Assembly (NCBI GenBank): GCA_946965045.2
Contig: OX337233.1
Coordinates: forward strand, 1,178,001 to 1,242,000
DNA: 64,000 nt
Direction of reading: 5' to 3'
From: Epithemia pelagica
Taxonomy: Eukaryota > Bacillariophyta > Bacillariophyceae > Surirellales > Surirellaceae
Shown here: positions 52,074-63,044 of the stretch, one piece after another
Numbering within the stretch: the stretch's first letter is position 1
Layout: each line of letters begins with the position of its first letter
Notes under the pieces: generated by a model
Told to the model about the DNA's origin: nothing
The model's database searches: none
The model's input: the letters and a program-made list of their open reading frames with translations, nothing else
Translations under genes and position numbers: made by a program

Positions 52074-53020
52074 TTCGATTGCACCCGCAACTCTGGTCAC
52101 CGACCACATGGCAACCGATGCACCTACGCGCCATGGATGGATGAATGAATGAATGATTACCCATACGAAAATGAACATACTGCAATCGTAGAAGGGGACT
52201 ACTGTACAACTGGAATGTTTGATGTAGTGTAGAGAATATATTTATAGTTTAGTGATGATGAGAATGCAATGATTCTTATGATGTGGAGCACACAGCAGGA
52301 TAGGACTCACCGAGGGATGCTCGATGCTTTTCTACGCTGGATGGGGAAACACAGAAATTGCAGGTTTGGGATCATGAGCACGGCATCAGGAACGTCGGAA
52401 TCCACAAGGAGTGCACACAAGTCAAGTTCGGTTCGTTTCCAATTCCTTGGGCACATGTGGAGCAAAGGGGACAATGGCCTGCTTCGCCTCACCCACAGGA
52501 TTCCAGAAAATGCCCTCAACCACCAATGATACATGCACATGGGAGTCGTGCAATGATGCGCACAAGACGAGACTTAACATACAGAGGGAAGACTAGGTAG
52601 TTTGCATGGCCGTAGAGCAGGGGGACAGAGCCACAAGGAGCATCCACTCGATTTCGATACGCCACCACTCCTCCTGCTGCTTCCTTTGGAACCGATAACG
52701 GTACCAGGTCCACGTCACAAAACGATTGAGGGATCAGGGAGTTGGGTGCTCTTTTATCATGGTCGTGGGACAATCGTACGGTGAGTGGTACCCAAAGGTG
52801 TCCCGCAGACACTTGCGAAAAAAGTGGAAGAACTAGGCGACTTGGACAACTTTGGTCGTTTCAGAGTTCGATTCGAAGCACGTCTTTTGGTCGTTTCCAA
52901 AGCTATTTTTTGCGAGGCAATCTATATCTAATCTCATCTACACTGAGATTCACTGTTGCTTCGTTCTATATGAATTAGGAATCGCAGGGTTGCGGATACA
53001 CACCCAAACTGGTTTCCACG
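52074..53020. other. Convergent intergenic region
   Basis: About 950 bases without a supportable gene between the converging Myb and apyrase genes. Contains a short (GAAT)n run near 52141-52154. Several short frames on both strands lack conserved features. Confidence 0.5.
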
Positions 53021-55270
53021 TTAGGAGGAGGAAGAGACTGCTAGCAAGTTGGTCGTCTCGTTGTTGCTGGAGTTGCTGGATTTGACGGGATCGTACTGTT
53101 GTCGGTACAACCGTAATCGTTGCCATCTCAAGAGGTACACCAGACTCACGGCCAACACAATCAAGGCGCCCATACCCGTGGGAACGAGCAAGCTGACCAG
53201 GGTATTGGTGGAAGACGTGGCATTGGCATTGGTGGACCACTCTCCCGTCGATGTGGAATCCATGGGGGTACCGCTACTACTACTGTCACCACCACTGGCC
53301 AATTCGTAGCTCCAGGGCAAAGTATTAATCTCGTACAACATGGCACCCAAGGCCCAACCAACCTTTTGTCCATTCAACACCTTGCTCACTCGAATCGTAT
53401 CGTTCAATTGAAACCTATATCCCTCATGCAACAATTCAAACACGTAGGCGGATCGGAAGCAATACGTGGGCAACTCCGCCTCATCCATTTTTTTATAATG
53501 CGCCAGGTGCAACTGATCCAGGTTCCGCGCACAAGCCACTTGTGTGGCCTGGTACAATTGTTGCAGGGTGGCACGTTCGGGCAATTTCAAAAACTTCCAC
53601 ACCTTGTAGTAATTGGAAAAGGCAATAAATTCTCCAAACTGTTCTGTCCGTTGTTGGGGCAATTGCGGTTGATAAATGCCGGCCAACGAACAATCGCCTC
53701 GGTGGGCAAAGTCACACCATTGATTCTTATCCAAATGCAACAAGTCCTTGGCCATGGCAAAACAGGCCTCCATGTCATGCTCCGGCGAGGATTGTCCATC
53801 ATTGTACAAGGTCGCTTGGTACCAACCATTGCCGGAAGGAAAGGTGGCATTGTAGTATTGCCATGTTTCCGTCTTGTTGTCCGGTTCCAAATGAATATTG
53901 GTTCGAATATCCAACTTGCTGCCCTTGGGCATACAAGGGTCGTAAATACCATCCACGATGCGTTCTCGACTCGATTTACCGGCCGCCAACCGTGCTCCGT
54001 GTCGACGAATCGCTGCATCATTCCATCACACACACACAATATAGATAGATACAACCAGGAGAATGGTGAGTGCTTCTGCCCACAAATGATTCGTGTCCCT
54101 CTCTCTTCTCTTTGGTGACGTACCTTCATTCATGCCATAAAACAAAAAGCTGTGTGCGTACACATTCCAATGTTTGGCCTGTCCAATTTGCAACTTGAAG
54201 AGATTGGACATGATATCTTTCGAGGATTCAAAAAAGCTAATTTGTGTACTGCCTCCTCCCAAATCCAGGGCGCCATGCATGGGTCGGGGATGCACGACGG
54301 CCCCGGCTCCCTTGGTTTGGGTGACCAAATCACCCACCAAAAAATTAATGCCGGCCCAATCGTAAATGGCTTCTTCTTCGCCACTCAGTGTCCGGGCTTG
54401 TTCGTCACTGCCAAACCAAAAGGGATTGTGGGTGGGATTGCTCAAGACGCGACGCACCGAGGCCATGACCCGCGCTCGATCCGAGGCGGACAAAATCCGC
54501 ATCCCCGCCGTGGCCCGCAAATAAATGGGAAAGGTATTGAATTCGGACCGTTTCTCGTGCAAGACGGATCGAGCAAAGTCCAACAAGGGTTTCAAATAGT
54601 CTCCAATGGCTTGGTCCAATTGAGCGTCAATTTGTTCCGGTGTGCGTGGCGCCGATTTGGTGGTGGTATTGTTGCTGTTGTTGGTTTCGTCCAAATCATT
54701 ATTGTTGTCGGGATGCAACAAAGAGGCAAATTCGGCCAGTCCGGGTCGCAACCGATCCGTCCATCGCGATTCGGTGCCGGGAAAACTCACCAATTCGCCC
54801 GACACGGCCGCCGTAATATCTTGAGGCGTCGTCAAGACGCGTGGTTGCCATTCGTAGACATGCAACCGCGTTCCGGTACTGCCGGCATCCATCATAATGC
54901 CATGCACCGTTTCCTGGGCAATGCCCGGATGTTTGTAAATGGCCTTGAGCAAGGCATTGTGCGAGTCCCGTTCTTTTTGACGTTCATGGTCCAAATGCTC
55001 TTGTTCTGCTTGGTAGTTGGTCCAAAAATCCCGTTCGCGTTGCGCCTCGAGGCGTTGGGCCGTTTCGTCGTCCGTCACGGTCGCTCCGTGATGGTGTTGT
55101 TTGTTCTTTTTCTTTTTCAAATCACGACGACGAAGGTGGACGCCATGGATTGACTCGTCAGGATTCTGTTGTTGTTGTTGTTGTTGTTGTTGTTGTCGCC
55201 GTTCCCCATGCAAGGACCAGGAATCCTCCGCTTCCAATCCATGCTTCGTCGTATCGTCGGCCATTGGCAT
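53021..55270 (-). CDS. Apyrase (GDA1/CD39 family nucleoside di/triphosphatase)
   Basis: Two exons: 55270-54124 and 54012-53021, with a 111-bp GT-AG intron (54013-54123) interrupting an Ala codon. All five apyrase conserved regions are visible: DAGSTGTR (about residue 128), YLRATAGMR, GEEEAIYDWAGINFL, DLGGGSTQISF, and GWALGAMLYEIN near the C-terminus. After ACR1 the glycosylated luminal domain contains many Cys. A membrane segment near the end (LVPTGMGALIVLAVSLVYLL) anchors it. No N-terminal membrane segment is obvious; the head carries a poly-Gln run encoded by a (GTT)n tract at 55168-55197. Family members hydrolyse NTP/NDP to NMP in the Golgi, ER or outside the cell. Start chosen as the ATG at 55270; 55264 is an equal alternative. 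Confidence 0.9.
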
Positions 55271-55840
55271 GCTCCGCAAGGTTCAGTCTTGTGTGTGTTT
55301 GTGTGAATTTCAATATCCTCGTTCCACGAAACTTCTTAACTGATACGTCTCGTCCTTGTTCTCTTGCTCTGTCTCCTCTTGTTTTTCTTTGGGTCCAAGA
55401 CAAACGCGCTATTTGCTATTTCGGAAAGAAAGATTATGGAAATCGCTGTGTGTCCGAAACTATTGAGACACTTGGATTGCAAGTATGTGGCCAAATTGGT
55501 GGCAGACAAAGCGAAGAAAGAAGAAACCCAACAACAACAAACAACACTCCCCCTCCATAGCCATGAATCTGCCACGCCGGCGCGACGCAGCGTCTGCGGC
55601 CACCAAAGACACCTCTGACGCGAGGAAACTTCCTCTCGTCTCCGAACTGTTTGGTTTAAGAAACGTCTGAAATGAAACGTTCTGCCACCGCTTCGGGAGT
55701 CCAAATGAATCTTGCGGATTCTCCAACTACGACATGGGTACGACACAGAACTTGAAGTAGGTCAGTCATTACGTCGTCATCGGGATGATCGTGGTCATCT
55801 TTGGGTTTGAAACAATCCGTGACTGATTCCGACAAATCAA
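55271..55840. promoter_or_regulatory. Divergent intergenic region
   Basis: About 570 bases upstream of the apyrase and of the unknown gene at 55841. Overlapping short frames occur on both strands without conserved content. No motif recognised. Confidence 0.4.
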
Positions 55841-56461
55841 ATGGATGCAAAAATTTGCGACCATTTATTTGTCACTCAAATGCACGCTCAAATGACGTGC
55901 CACTACTCGAAAATCCTGGTCGATGAATGGTCCTTTGAAGAGAGTTTGGCGCGCAAGATGGAGGAGAATGGATCGGCCAAGGCATTGATTGATTTGGAGA
56001 AATCTGGCTTCAAGATCTCAGAGAGTGATCCTCTTTTGCTGTGCGTCGTTGATTGCGGAAATGATCATTCGGTCCTGTATGCGAACGGTGGAAACTATGT
56101 CTTGCCTGTGGGCGCTCCCGGGCATGCCGCATGGCCTGGTGGAGCCGCTCCCGTGGCTGGTGCTGCCTTACCCGATGGAGTTGATGCGGCCCCGCCAAAT
56201 GCTCTGGCTTCTTTTATCCGAGGAATGCCAGACATTGTTGACAAATCGGGAGGGCATGGTCTTTTGTTCTACGTACCGAATATGGGAAGGCTTCACGAAA
56301 TGCCCGGTCGGTTCGGTGGATCGGCGCAATTTCGTCGGATTGGCCCGACTATGGCGACCCTTTTGGGGGTACCGGCAGAGCCACCCTTGGTGGACTTTTA
56401 TACCCTTGATACGATGAGAGCTCCGCCCCACTACTATCCAAACTTGAATCAGACTGTTTGA
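55841..56461 (+). CDS. Unknown 206-residue protein
   Basis: Single exon, no signal peptide or membrane segment. Not recognised. It opens with MDAKICDHLFVTQMH and a helical acidic region (WSFEESLARKMEE), then an alternating strand segment LLLCVVDCGNDHSVLYANGG, an Ala/Gly/Pro-rich stretch (PGGAAPVAGAALPDG), and a C-terminal part ending PPHYYPNLNQTV. The mixture of hydrophobic strands and conserved-looking Asp/Asn/His suggests a folded domain, but I can name no family. It is followed by a region of local repeats. Confidence 0.5.
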   Translation: MDAKICDHLFVTQMHAQMTCHYSKILVDEWSFEESLARKMEENGSAKALIDLEKSGFKISESDPLLLCVVDCGNDHSVLYANGGNYVLPVGAPGHAAWPGGAAPVAGAALPDGVDAAPPNALASFIRGMPDIVDKSGGHGLLFYVPNMGRLHEMPGRFGGSAQFRRIGPTMATLLGVPAEPPLVDFYTLDTMRAPPHYYPNLNQTV

Positions 56462-56728
56462 CCACGGGAGCAGTGTGTTCTAGAGTGACGACAAGAGGTG
56501 GCTTGTATTGGTTCCACCGCTGTACGTTGGTCTCCACCAGCTGCTCTTGGATTGCAAGAAGATTCTTATTCGAGAAGATGCAACGAGACTGATAAAGACT
56601 AGAATCCAAGTTTCGGAGCGGTCCAGGGATATCCCTGTTTCTCCATGCGCATGCACATCCAGATGGTATCTCGTTGTGGGTCAATTCGTTCGAAGCATAC
56701 ACAGATGGATTTGGAAGCAGTAGGGTGA

Positions 56729-56798
56729 ATACAAAGGGAAAAAACGGCATCCCCGTCCACGACATACAAAGGGAAAAAACGGCATCCCCGTCCACGAC
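56729..56798 (+). repeat. 35-bp perfect tandem duplication
   Basis: 56729-56763 is repeated exactly at 56764-56798. The unit contains a run of six A and a cggcatcccc word. Confidence 0.92.
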
Positions 56799-56826
56799 GA
56801 ACACGCAGTTCGAGACACCAGACTCC

Positions 56827-57013
56827 AATCGTCGTCGACCAATCTATGCTCTACTCTCTAGAGAGAGTAGTAACGAGGAGGAGGACCAATATAGGCTAGC
56901 AAATCCAGTGACTCTCTACAATCAGACAGGGCTCCAGCAATCGTCGTCGACCGATCTATGCTCTACTCTACAGAGTGTAACGAGTAGGAGGATCAATATA
57001 GGGTAGCAAAATC
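56827..57013 (+). repeat. Two imperfect copies of an about 77-bp unit
   Basis: 56827-56904 and 56938-57013 share caatcgtcgtcgacc, tctatgctctactct, gtaacgag and caatatag...gtagcaaa. The first copy contains a perfect 20-base palindrome at 56851-56870; in the second copy it has decayed. Confidence 0.85.
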
Positions 57014-57256
57014 TCATCTCAACCTGCCTTCTGGAATCCAGTATGCGAAAATATTACGCAGTAGTGTTACGCAGGCATGAGGGACGTGGGACATTGTGAA
57101 TTGTGATTGTGGTGGTGGTGGTGGTGGTGGTGGTGGTGGTGTGGAGGGTGTCATCGGTATCTTTCCGCGACCATCGCAGAAAAGGAGGGAAACGGTGGGG
57201 ATGGGTAGTTTGGGGAGACCCACACACACCACACGAAAGAGTCCAGAAAATCCACA

Positions 57257-58003
57257 ATGGCACCTGCTCGATCGCGATCTCGGACACCCCCGGTACCGCA
57301 TGCATCGTCGACTACTACTGGTAACACAACGACCGTCACAGATTCCTCGGCGATCTTGTTGCAAGATCGGTTGCACGAATTACTGAGTCGTTTGTCGACG
57401 ACGGTCGATCGCATCAAAACATGGCCGGGAACCACCACCACCACGACAACGTCTAGCAGCGGCACCTCCACCACTGCCACCAACCACAACAGCAACAAGA
57501 ACACCAAATCATCGAATAATAATAATGACGCCTCGATGCACATTGAATCGACGGGGAAATTGATTCAAGCCATTCGGAACGTGTTGCAATCGATTGAACG
57601 GGTCGAAACCAGTGTCAAGCAACATGGCAGCACCCACTTGTGTCCGGTTCCCGTGGATTTGTTGGAATTGCTGGATCATCAAGGTGGATTGAATCCAGAA
57701 TGCTTTGCTCGTGGATTGCTACAAGAAGCCATTGGACAATTGGAAGGCTTGAAACGACGCAAAGTGGCCTTGGAAGGATTGGCAACGGCCGTGCAACAAG
57801 GATTGGAACAAAAATTGCAACAACAACAACAAAAACAACCAAAAGAAGAAAAAGAAGAAGAAGAATCCACACGAAAACGACAACGATCCGATGGTCAAGA
57901 CGAGGACACTGCCGAACCGTTGGCCAAAAAAGTCCATTTGGAGGATGAACGCAATCCGAAAACGTCCCAAGAGGACGGCACCAAAGGGGAACCAGTGGGA
58001 TGA
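57257..58003 (+). CDS. Mediator subunit 10-like protein
   Basis: 248 residues, single exon. A Thr/Ser/Asn-rich head with low complexity is followed by a helical core at about residues 95-185: STGKLIQAIRNVLQSIERVE, then a VPVDLLELLDHQGGLNPECF segment and GLLQEAIGQLEGLKRRK. The pattern 'VP.DLLE.LD...NP..F...LL..A' resembles Med10/Nut2, a small subunit of the Mediator middle module that bridges activators and RNA polymerase II. The C-terminus is Gln then Lys/Glu-rich with KRQRSDG, a possible nuclear signal, and extends beyond the usual Med10 length. The call rests on the core pattern only. Confidence 0.6.
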   Translation: MAPARSRSRTPPVPHASSTTTGNTTTVTDSSAILLQDRLHELLSRLSTTVDRIKTWPGTTTTTTTSSSGTSTTATNHNSNKNTKSSNNNNDASMHIESTGKLIQAIRNVLQSIERVETSVKQHGSTHLCPVPVDLLELLDHQGGLNPECFARGLLQEAIGQLEGLKRRKVALEGLATAVQQGLEQKLQQQQQKQPKEEKEEEESTRKRQRSDGQDEDTAEPLAKKVHLEDERNPKTSQEDGTKGEPVG

Positions 58004-58391
58004 AATGCAGAAAGATCGAGGGAAACGAGACTCGGATTCACAGTGACACAGTTACCCTTGTGCCCCTGGTTGAGCTGACGGATCACTACCACACGTCAAG
58101 CGTCCACACAGCTCTCGACCCACTGCCCGTTCGCCGTAGATACCCAATGAGAAGGTTGACTTCCATTGGGTGTTGGTTCGACGGCAGGAGGAAATATGTC
58201 TTGACCATCCTTTCTTTTGCTTTCATAGGCAACCAAGAACTCTCATTTCATCTATCATAGGTGTATCAGGGTGGTAAGCCGAAAGGCATTTCTATAAAAA
58301 CAACCTTCCAAAAGAACGTTTGAATAGCTGGTAAAAGATGACACTACCAAATGTGGATTGGCGAGGATCCCATTTCCCCATCTCGATAGGC
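58004..58391. other. Convergent intergenic region
   Basis: Between converging genes; no gene recognised. Presumed 3' ends of the MED10-like and ribosomal P1 genes. Confidence 0.45.
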
Positions 58392-58876
58392 TTAATAATC
58401 ACCGCCGCCTCCTTCTTCTGCACCAAACATATCCATACCTCCACCCAAATCCATTTCTTCCTCCTTTTCTTCTTCCTTCTCTTCTTCGGCTGCATCTCCA
58501 CCACCATCTCCACCGGCGTCTCCATCTCCACCACCGCCGCCTATGCCGCCACCACCACTACCACCACCGGGTACGGCCAAAATCTCGGCCATCTTGTCCG
58601 GATCTCCGGCATAGCCCGCAAAAATCACGGGATAAAATCCCTCCACTTCGGTATTGCCCGTGGCCTGCAACAAGGTACCAATTTGGTCACTCGTAATGTC
58701 GGCCTATCGAAACGAAATATAGCATACAAACAAAGGAACATGAATGAGAATCATCGCGGAATGTTCATTCAACACAACCACCACAACAACGAACCACTTA
58801 CACCGCCATCGTAGAGTGCCAACATGGCAAAGACTGTGGCGTATTCGTCCTTTTGTTCCTTGGTCAACTTGTCCAT
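58392..58876 (-). CDS. RPLP1: 60S acidic ribosomal protein P1
   Basis: Two exons: 58876-58802 (25 codons, MDKLTKEQKDEYATVFAMLA onwards) and 58703-58392, with a 98-bp GT-AG intron (58704-58801, donor GTGTAAGT region, acceptor ATAG), phase 0. The joined protein has 128 residues. The helical dimerisation domain (YATVFAMLALYDGG, then ADITSDQIGTLLQATG) is P1-like. A Gly-rich hinge and an acidic EEEKEEEKEEE stretch follow, as in the stalk proteins that recruit elongation factors to the ribosome. The usual last residues (MGFGLFD) are not present; instead the tail reads MDLGGGMDMFG then AEEGGGGDY, with a lone Phe. Highly expressed housekeeping gene expected. Confidence 0.88.
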
Positions 58877-59428
58877 GATTGTTGTTCTGGATGGCGCTTT
58901 TTATAAATCTAAAGAATATGACACTCTGGGTTTCACTCAGGCACGTTTAAGTCGGTGAATCGACAGCTTGAGAGAGGCACTCACAAAGTAAGGAAGGCCA
59001 TGGCCAAACCTGCGCCGTTCCACTTACCGCGTTACTTACAGTAAGGTTAGGGCTTTGCTCATTTCGTCTGCCCGTCGATCGATCAACCGCTGTGAATAGG
59101 TTATGGGCCATCGAGAAAAATGCGATACGTCCACCTCCTCCGTCTCCGTCTCGCCTTCTTGTTTAGTCCCTCACGTTTCATCAACCAAGAGACGGAGAAC
59201 GCGTCTTGAACCAATCCAACAAGAGAGTCCAGAACGTGGCGATTCATTGGAGTCACGCAACAACAATAGGCACTTCTTCTAGGTCGCAACTCCAAGAGGT
59301 TCCCCGCTTTCATTCCAAAGAGTCTTGGTATAGCAACCCACTCGTCCTCACGCACACACACACCAACCCCAAACCAACCAACAACCCCATTTGCTTCCAC
59401 AAACACACACACACACACACACACAAAC
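58877..59428. promoter_or_regulatory. Divergent promoter region of ribosomal P1 and eIF2-alpha
   Basis: About 550 bases shared by two translation genes. It ends with a (CA)n microsatellite at about 59401-59426 only a few bases before the eIF2-alpha start, so the 5' untranslated region is CA-rich. No gene recognised. Confidence 0.45.
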
Positions 59429-60448
59429 ATGTCGGAATCAGCCACAACCACGGACGGTGGTGAAGCCGCCACCGATACTACCTCGAACAATGACGCAGAC
59501 GATGGCACCTTTCGTATTTACGTGGGCGAGGATCGCAAAAATCTGAATTGCCGATTTTACGAGGCCAAGTACCCTGAAGTGGAATCGGTCGTCATGGTCA
59601 ATGTCCGAAACATTGCCGAAATGGGTGCCTACGTATCCTTGATGGAATACGACAATATTGAAGGCATGATTTTATTATCCGAACTCAGTCGTCGACGCAT
59701 CCGATCCATTCACAAACTGATTCGCGTCAATCGCAACGAAGTGGTCATGGTCTTGCGTGTGGACAAGGAGAAGGGGTACATTGATTTGAGTAAACGCCGA
59801 GTGACACCGGAAGATGTTCAGGCTTGTGAGGAACGATTCAACAAAGCCAAGGCAGTCCATGGTGTCTTGCGTCATGTGGCGGAAAAGCGTAAATACTATT
59901 TGGAAGAATTGTACGAAAAAATTGGCTGGCCCTTGTATCGGAAATTTGGACATGCCTACGATGCCTTCAAGTTAGCGATATCGGAAGACAATAAGGACAT
60001 TGATCCCTTTGAAGATATTCACATTCCCGATGACTTGAAGGAGGAAATCAAGACCTATGTGCTTCGACGTTTGGCTCCGCAACCAGTCAAAATTCGGAGT
60101 GACATTGAAGTCTCATGCTTTACTTACGCCGGCATTGATGCCATTCGCGATGCCCTCTTTGCCGGTATGGCGGTCGGCACGGAACAATCACCCATCAAAA
60201 TCAAATTAATCGCCCCTCCCATTTATGTATTGAGTACTACCACTCTGGAAAAAGAGGTGGGAATTGCTCTGTTAAACAAAGCCATTGATGTCATTCGGGA
60301 GAAAATACAAGCCAAGGGTGGGAAGATGGATATTAAAATGGAAGCCAAGGCCGTGAGCATCAAAGAAGAAACAGAACTCCAAGCTATGATGGATCGACTG
60401 GCAATGGAAAACGAAGAAGTAGATGGAGATGCCCCCGAAGAAGATTGA
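59429..60448 (+). CDS. EIF2S1: Translation initiation factor eIF2 subunit alpha
   Basis: 339 residues, single exon. After an acidic Thr-rich N-terminal extension of about 26 residues come the S1-type RNA-binding domain (RFYEAKYPEVESVVMVNVRN) and the conserved regulatory loop ILLSELSRRRIRSI, in which Ser87 corresponds to the Ser51 phosphorylated by eIF2-alpha kinases. The helical middle domain and the alpha/beta C-terminal domain that docks on eIF2-gamma follow (KTYVLRRLAPQPVKIRSDIE). Acidic tail. eIF2 carries initiator Met-tRNA to the 40S subunit. All key residues look intact; the N-terminal extension is longer than in animals and yeast. Confidence 0.96.
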   Translation: MSESATTTDGGEAATDTTSNNDADDGTFRIYVGEDRKNLNCRFYEAKYPEVESVVMVNVRNIAEMGAYVSLMEYDNIEGMILLSELSRRRIRSIHKLIRVNRNEVVMVLRVDKEKGYIDLSKRRVTPEDVQACEERFNKAKAVHGVLRHVAEKRKYYLEELYEKIGWPLYRKFGHAYDAFKLAISEDNKDIDPFEDIHIPDDLKEEIKTYVLRRLAPQPVKIRSDIEVSCFTYAGIDAIRDALFAGMAVGTEQSPIKIKLIAPPIYVLSTTTLEKEVGIALLNKAIDVIREKIQAKGGKMDIKMEAKAVSIKEETELQAMMDRLAMENEEVDGDAPEED

Positions 60449-60718
60449 CTCCTTCTGTGTGGCATACAGCAGTGGGCACTTGGTTGCTACCACAACGACG
60501 ACTACCGATTGGAGGAGGAAACTCACCATAAGGGTAGTGGTCTTATAATACTACTCCCTCTTGTACTAAGAGCAATCCATTTAAAATGTCCTTCCGTATT
60601 GTACAAAGATTGTGATTGTGTCCAATGAGCAATGTGTCGTTGACAATCATCAAACGTCTTCCAGGACAGTGCGAAGTGGGAGGTTTGAACCAAGCAGCTA
60701 TAACAGTCTACGGAAAGA

Positions 60719-62720
60719 TCACTGGTGGGATTTGTTTGCTTCATTCCTTTGGTTGGTTGCTTCTCTTTTGTTGCTCGGCTGTTGTCTTCCAATGCAGTGG
60801 CTGGGAAGATTGAGTTTGTTCATGATGCGTTGCAGGACAAACTCTTGTTCTTGGGTCACAATGGATAGCACATTGCCCGATCGTTGAAATCGACCGGTAC
60901 GGCCCGCTCGATGAGCATAGGTGTCGGCGTTGGCGGGCAAATCAAAGTTGATGACATGGGATATATCGGTAATGTCCAATCCGCGAGCCCCCAAGTCACC
61001 TTCCGATAAGAGGACACGAAGAATGGAATCGACCTGTGGCGTTTCCCCCTCCTCATGCATTGTCAGCGCTTCTTCTCCGCGAAAGACTTCCATGGCGGCG
61101 GCACGCTGAGACAAACTATCTTCGTATCGCAAGGTGGAAATCAGAATCTGAATCCCTCTTTGCTCCTTGCCACGGTAGGATTCTTTCCATACCAGTGACC
61201 CATCCAAGGAGGCTGCCAAGGACTCTGCAATCTCTTGTACGGGGCGTCGCTCGTCCAAAAAGATTAATACTTTTTTTGACCTGCTTGCTCCCTCCTCCAA
61301 GGTATCATGTACCTCCTCGTCTTTGGAAACTGGAGCAGTCGCTGCAGTGACAATCTTTTGGAGGATCCGTTTCAGGGCCGGCAGTTTTTTGCCATTGGAG
61401 GCACACACCACATGGGCATGATGCAAGGTGGCGGGTAAGAGCAATTCACCAGGTCGTAAACTCACATGGACGGGAGGTTGCAAGGTCCATTGGTTTTGAA
61501 CGCATTGTTTGACAAAGTGGCGTGGTTGAGGAATCGTGGCCGATGCAAAAATGGTTTGTCGTTCCAGATTCAATGGCCGAGAACTCGTGCTGCTGCTAGT
61601 ACTCGAGGATCGTTTGTTGGGGCCGACAAGACCCTCTGAGGAACTCCCATCTTCAAAAGTGGGACTAAGATACTTGGACAAGAGTTGATGCAGTGTGGAC
61701 GAAGAGAGTTTCGCTGTGATACTTCCGGCATTGTTGAGTAAACAGGCATCGACCTCATCCACCACGACAAACTTGACACTGTTGTAACGACGAATGCCGC
61801 CCAATTGTACCATGTCACAGAGTTCTTGCGGTGTCCCAATCACGACATGAGGTGGTTCCGCCCAGGCCCAGGCACGTTGACGTCGATTTTGACTCCCCTG
61901 TAAGACATTCATGATCATTATTTTGCGTTGGAGTGATGGTTGTTGTATTGTTGAGGAGGAAGCCATGTCCAGGGAGGCATCCGAAGCAGCTGCCAATCGT
62001 TTGGCCACACGGCCCACTTGCAACCCCAATTCCCGGGTGGGTACCACAATCAAGACTTGGACCGCTGAACGGCTGGCATCAATGGACGCCAATGCGGGAA
62101 GTAAGTAGGCTATCAAAGAAACAAACAATAGTGTGAGACGATAAATTAACCTTTACGACTTGCACCTCCAGACATGAACTCACAACACTTCCTTCCCCTC
62201 AAGCTAGAACAACAACCAATCTCTTACCTAATGTCTTGCCGCTTCCCGTCTCGGCCTGAATAATCACATCATTCTTTTCACATACAATCTCATTCAAGGC
62301 TTGTTGTTGAATCCGAGTAGGATGAATCCATCCCAAATCCAAGCATCGTTGCAACAGCCACGGAGGGAGTACGGAATCATACAATTGGGCAAAGGTCTGA
62401 TTGACCAAAATTCCATCTCCAATCATTTGCGAGGCTTGCAACAAGACGCAACCTCTTGCGGGATTCTTCTTGCGATAACACAGACCATCGTGATACAGGA
62501 TAGTTTTGCTTCGGCGAGAGCTTGTCGTCGTTCGCACATTCACACTGTGTGTGAATGCACCGCTTTGGCCGTGGTATGGCGGCTGGAATGCCCATGCTGC
62601 ATCAATCAACGGCGCTTGAACAACGAAAAAGGATGAAATGGAAAGGAAGGTGACAGCAAGAGTCCAGCATTTCCAGGAAACGACGACAACCACAATCGTA
62701 ATCTTCCACAGAAGCAACAT
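60719..62720 (-). CDS. DEAD-box RNA helicase, putative plastid-targeted
   Basis: Two exons: 62720-62228 and 62109-60719, with a 118-bp GT-AG intron (62110-62227) in the codon after GSGKTL; total about 627 residues. All helicase motifs are visible: Q motif [18 protein letters not shown], Ia [45 protein letters not shown]. Motif II is DEVD rather than DEAD. The N-terminus has a long hydrophobic signal ([18 protein letters not shown]) and then [14 protein letters not shown], resembling the signal plus transit peptide of diatom plastid proteins, with an aromatic residue after AA. ATP-dependent RNA unwinding in the plastid is inferred. Start chosen at the ATG immediately before the hydrophobic segment; the frame is open upstream. 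Confidence 0.88.
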
Positions 62721-63044
62721 CGAAATGGACTTGAATGGTGATGGATGGGCAAACAAAAGAAAAGGAGATGCCGCGCGACTCAAGATCTTTGAAGCGACTG
62801 AAGGGCGGTCTATTGGCATCAAAAAATCGACTTGCACCTCCTTGCACGCACCCTATGACTGTGACGTTTGTAGTTGGATCATCGTCGAACAGCAAAGAAA
62901 TCATGGAGCTCGCCGCAACAATGAGCAGATTCGATTTCATTCTTTGTCGGCAGGCAAACGTCGAAAGATATCGTCGAATCTTGTCTTGAAACTCCCTGTG
63001 GTGCACTCACTTATTTCTGAAACTTTGATCAGCACCAAACTACA
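62721..63044. promoter_or_regulatory. Divergent promoter region
   Basis: About 320 bases between the helicase and the MAPEG-type gene, transcribed apart. No defined motif. Confidence 0.4.

Larger units (their letters stand above)
56462..57256. other. Intergenic region with several local repeats
   Basis: No gene seen in about 795 bases. It holds a 35-bp perfect tandem duplication, a second imperfect repeat with a 20-base palindrome, and a (GGT)n microsatellite at about 57108-57140 in the promoter of the next gene. Confidence 0.6.

Noticed and set aside
52269-52812. Several short frames between the Myb and apyrase genes
   Set aside because: None has recognisable composition, domain or splice support; likely chance in a convergent gap.
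57096-57386. Gly- and Val-rich open frames across the GGT repeat
   Set aside because: They are translations of the microsatellite, not genes.
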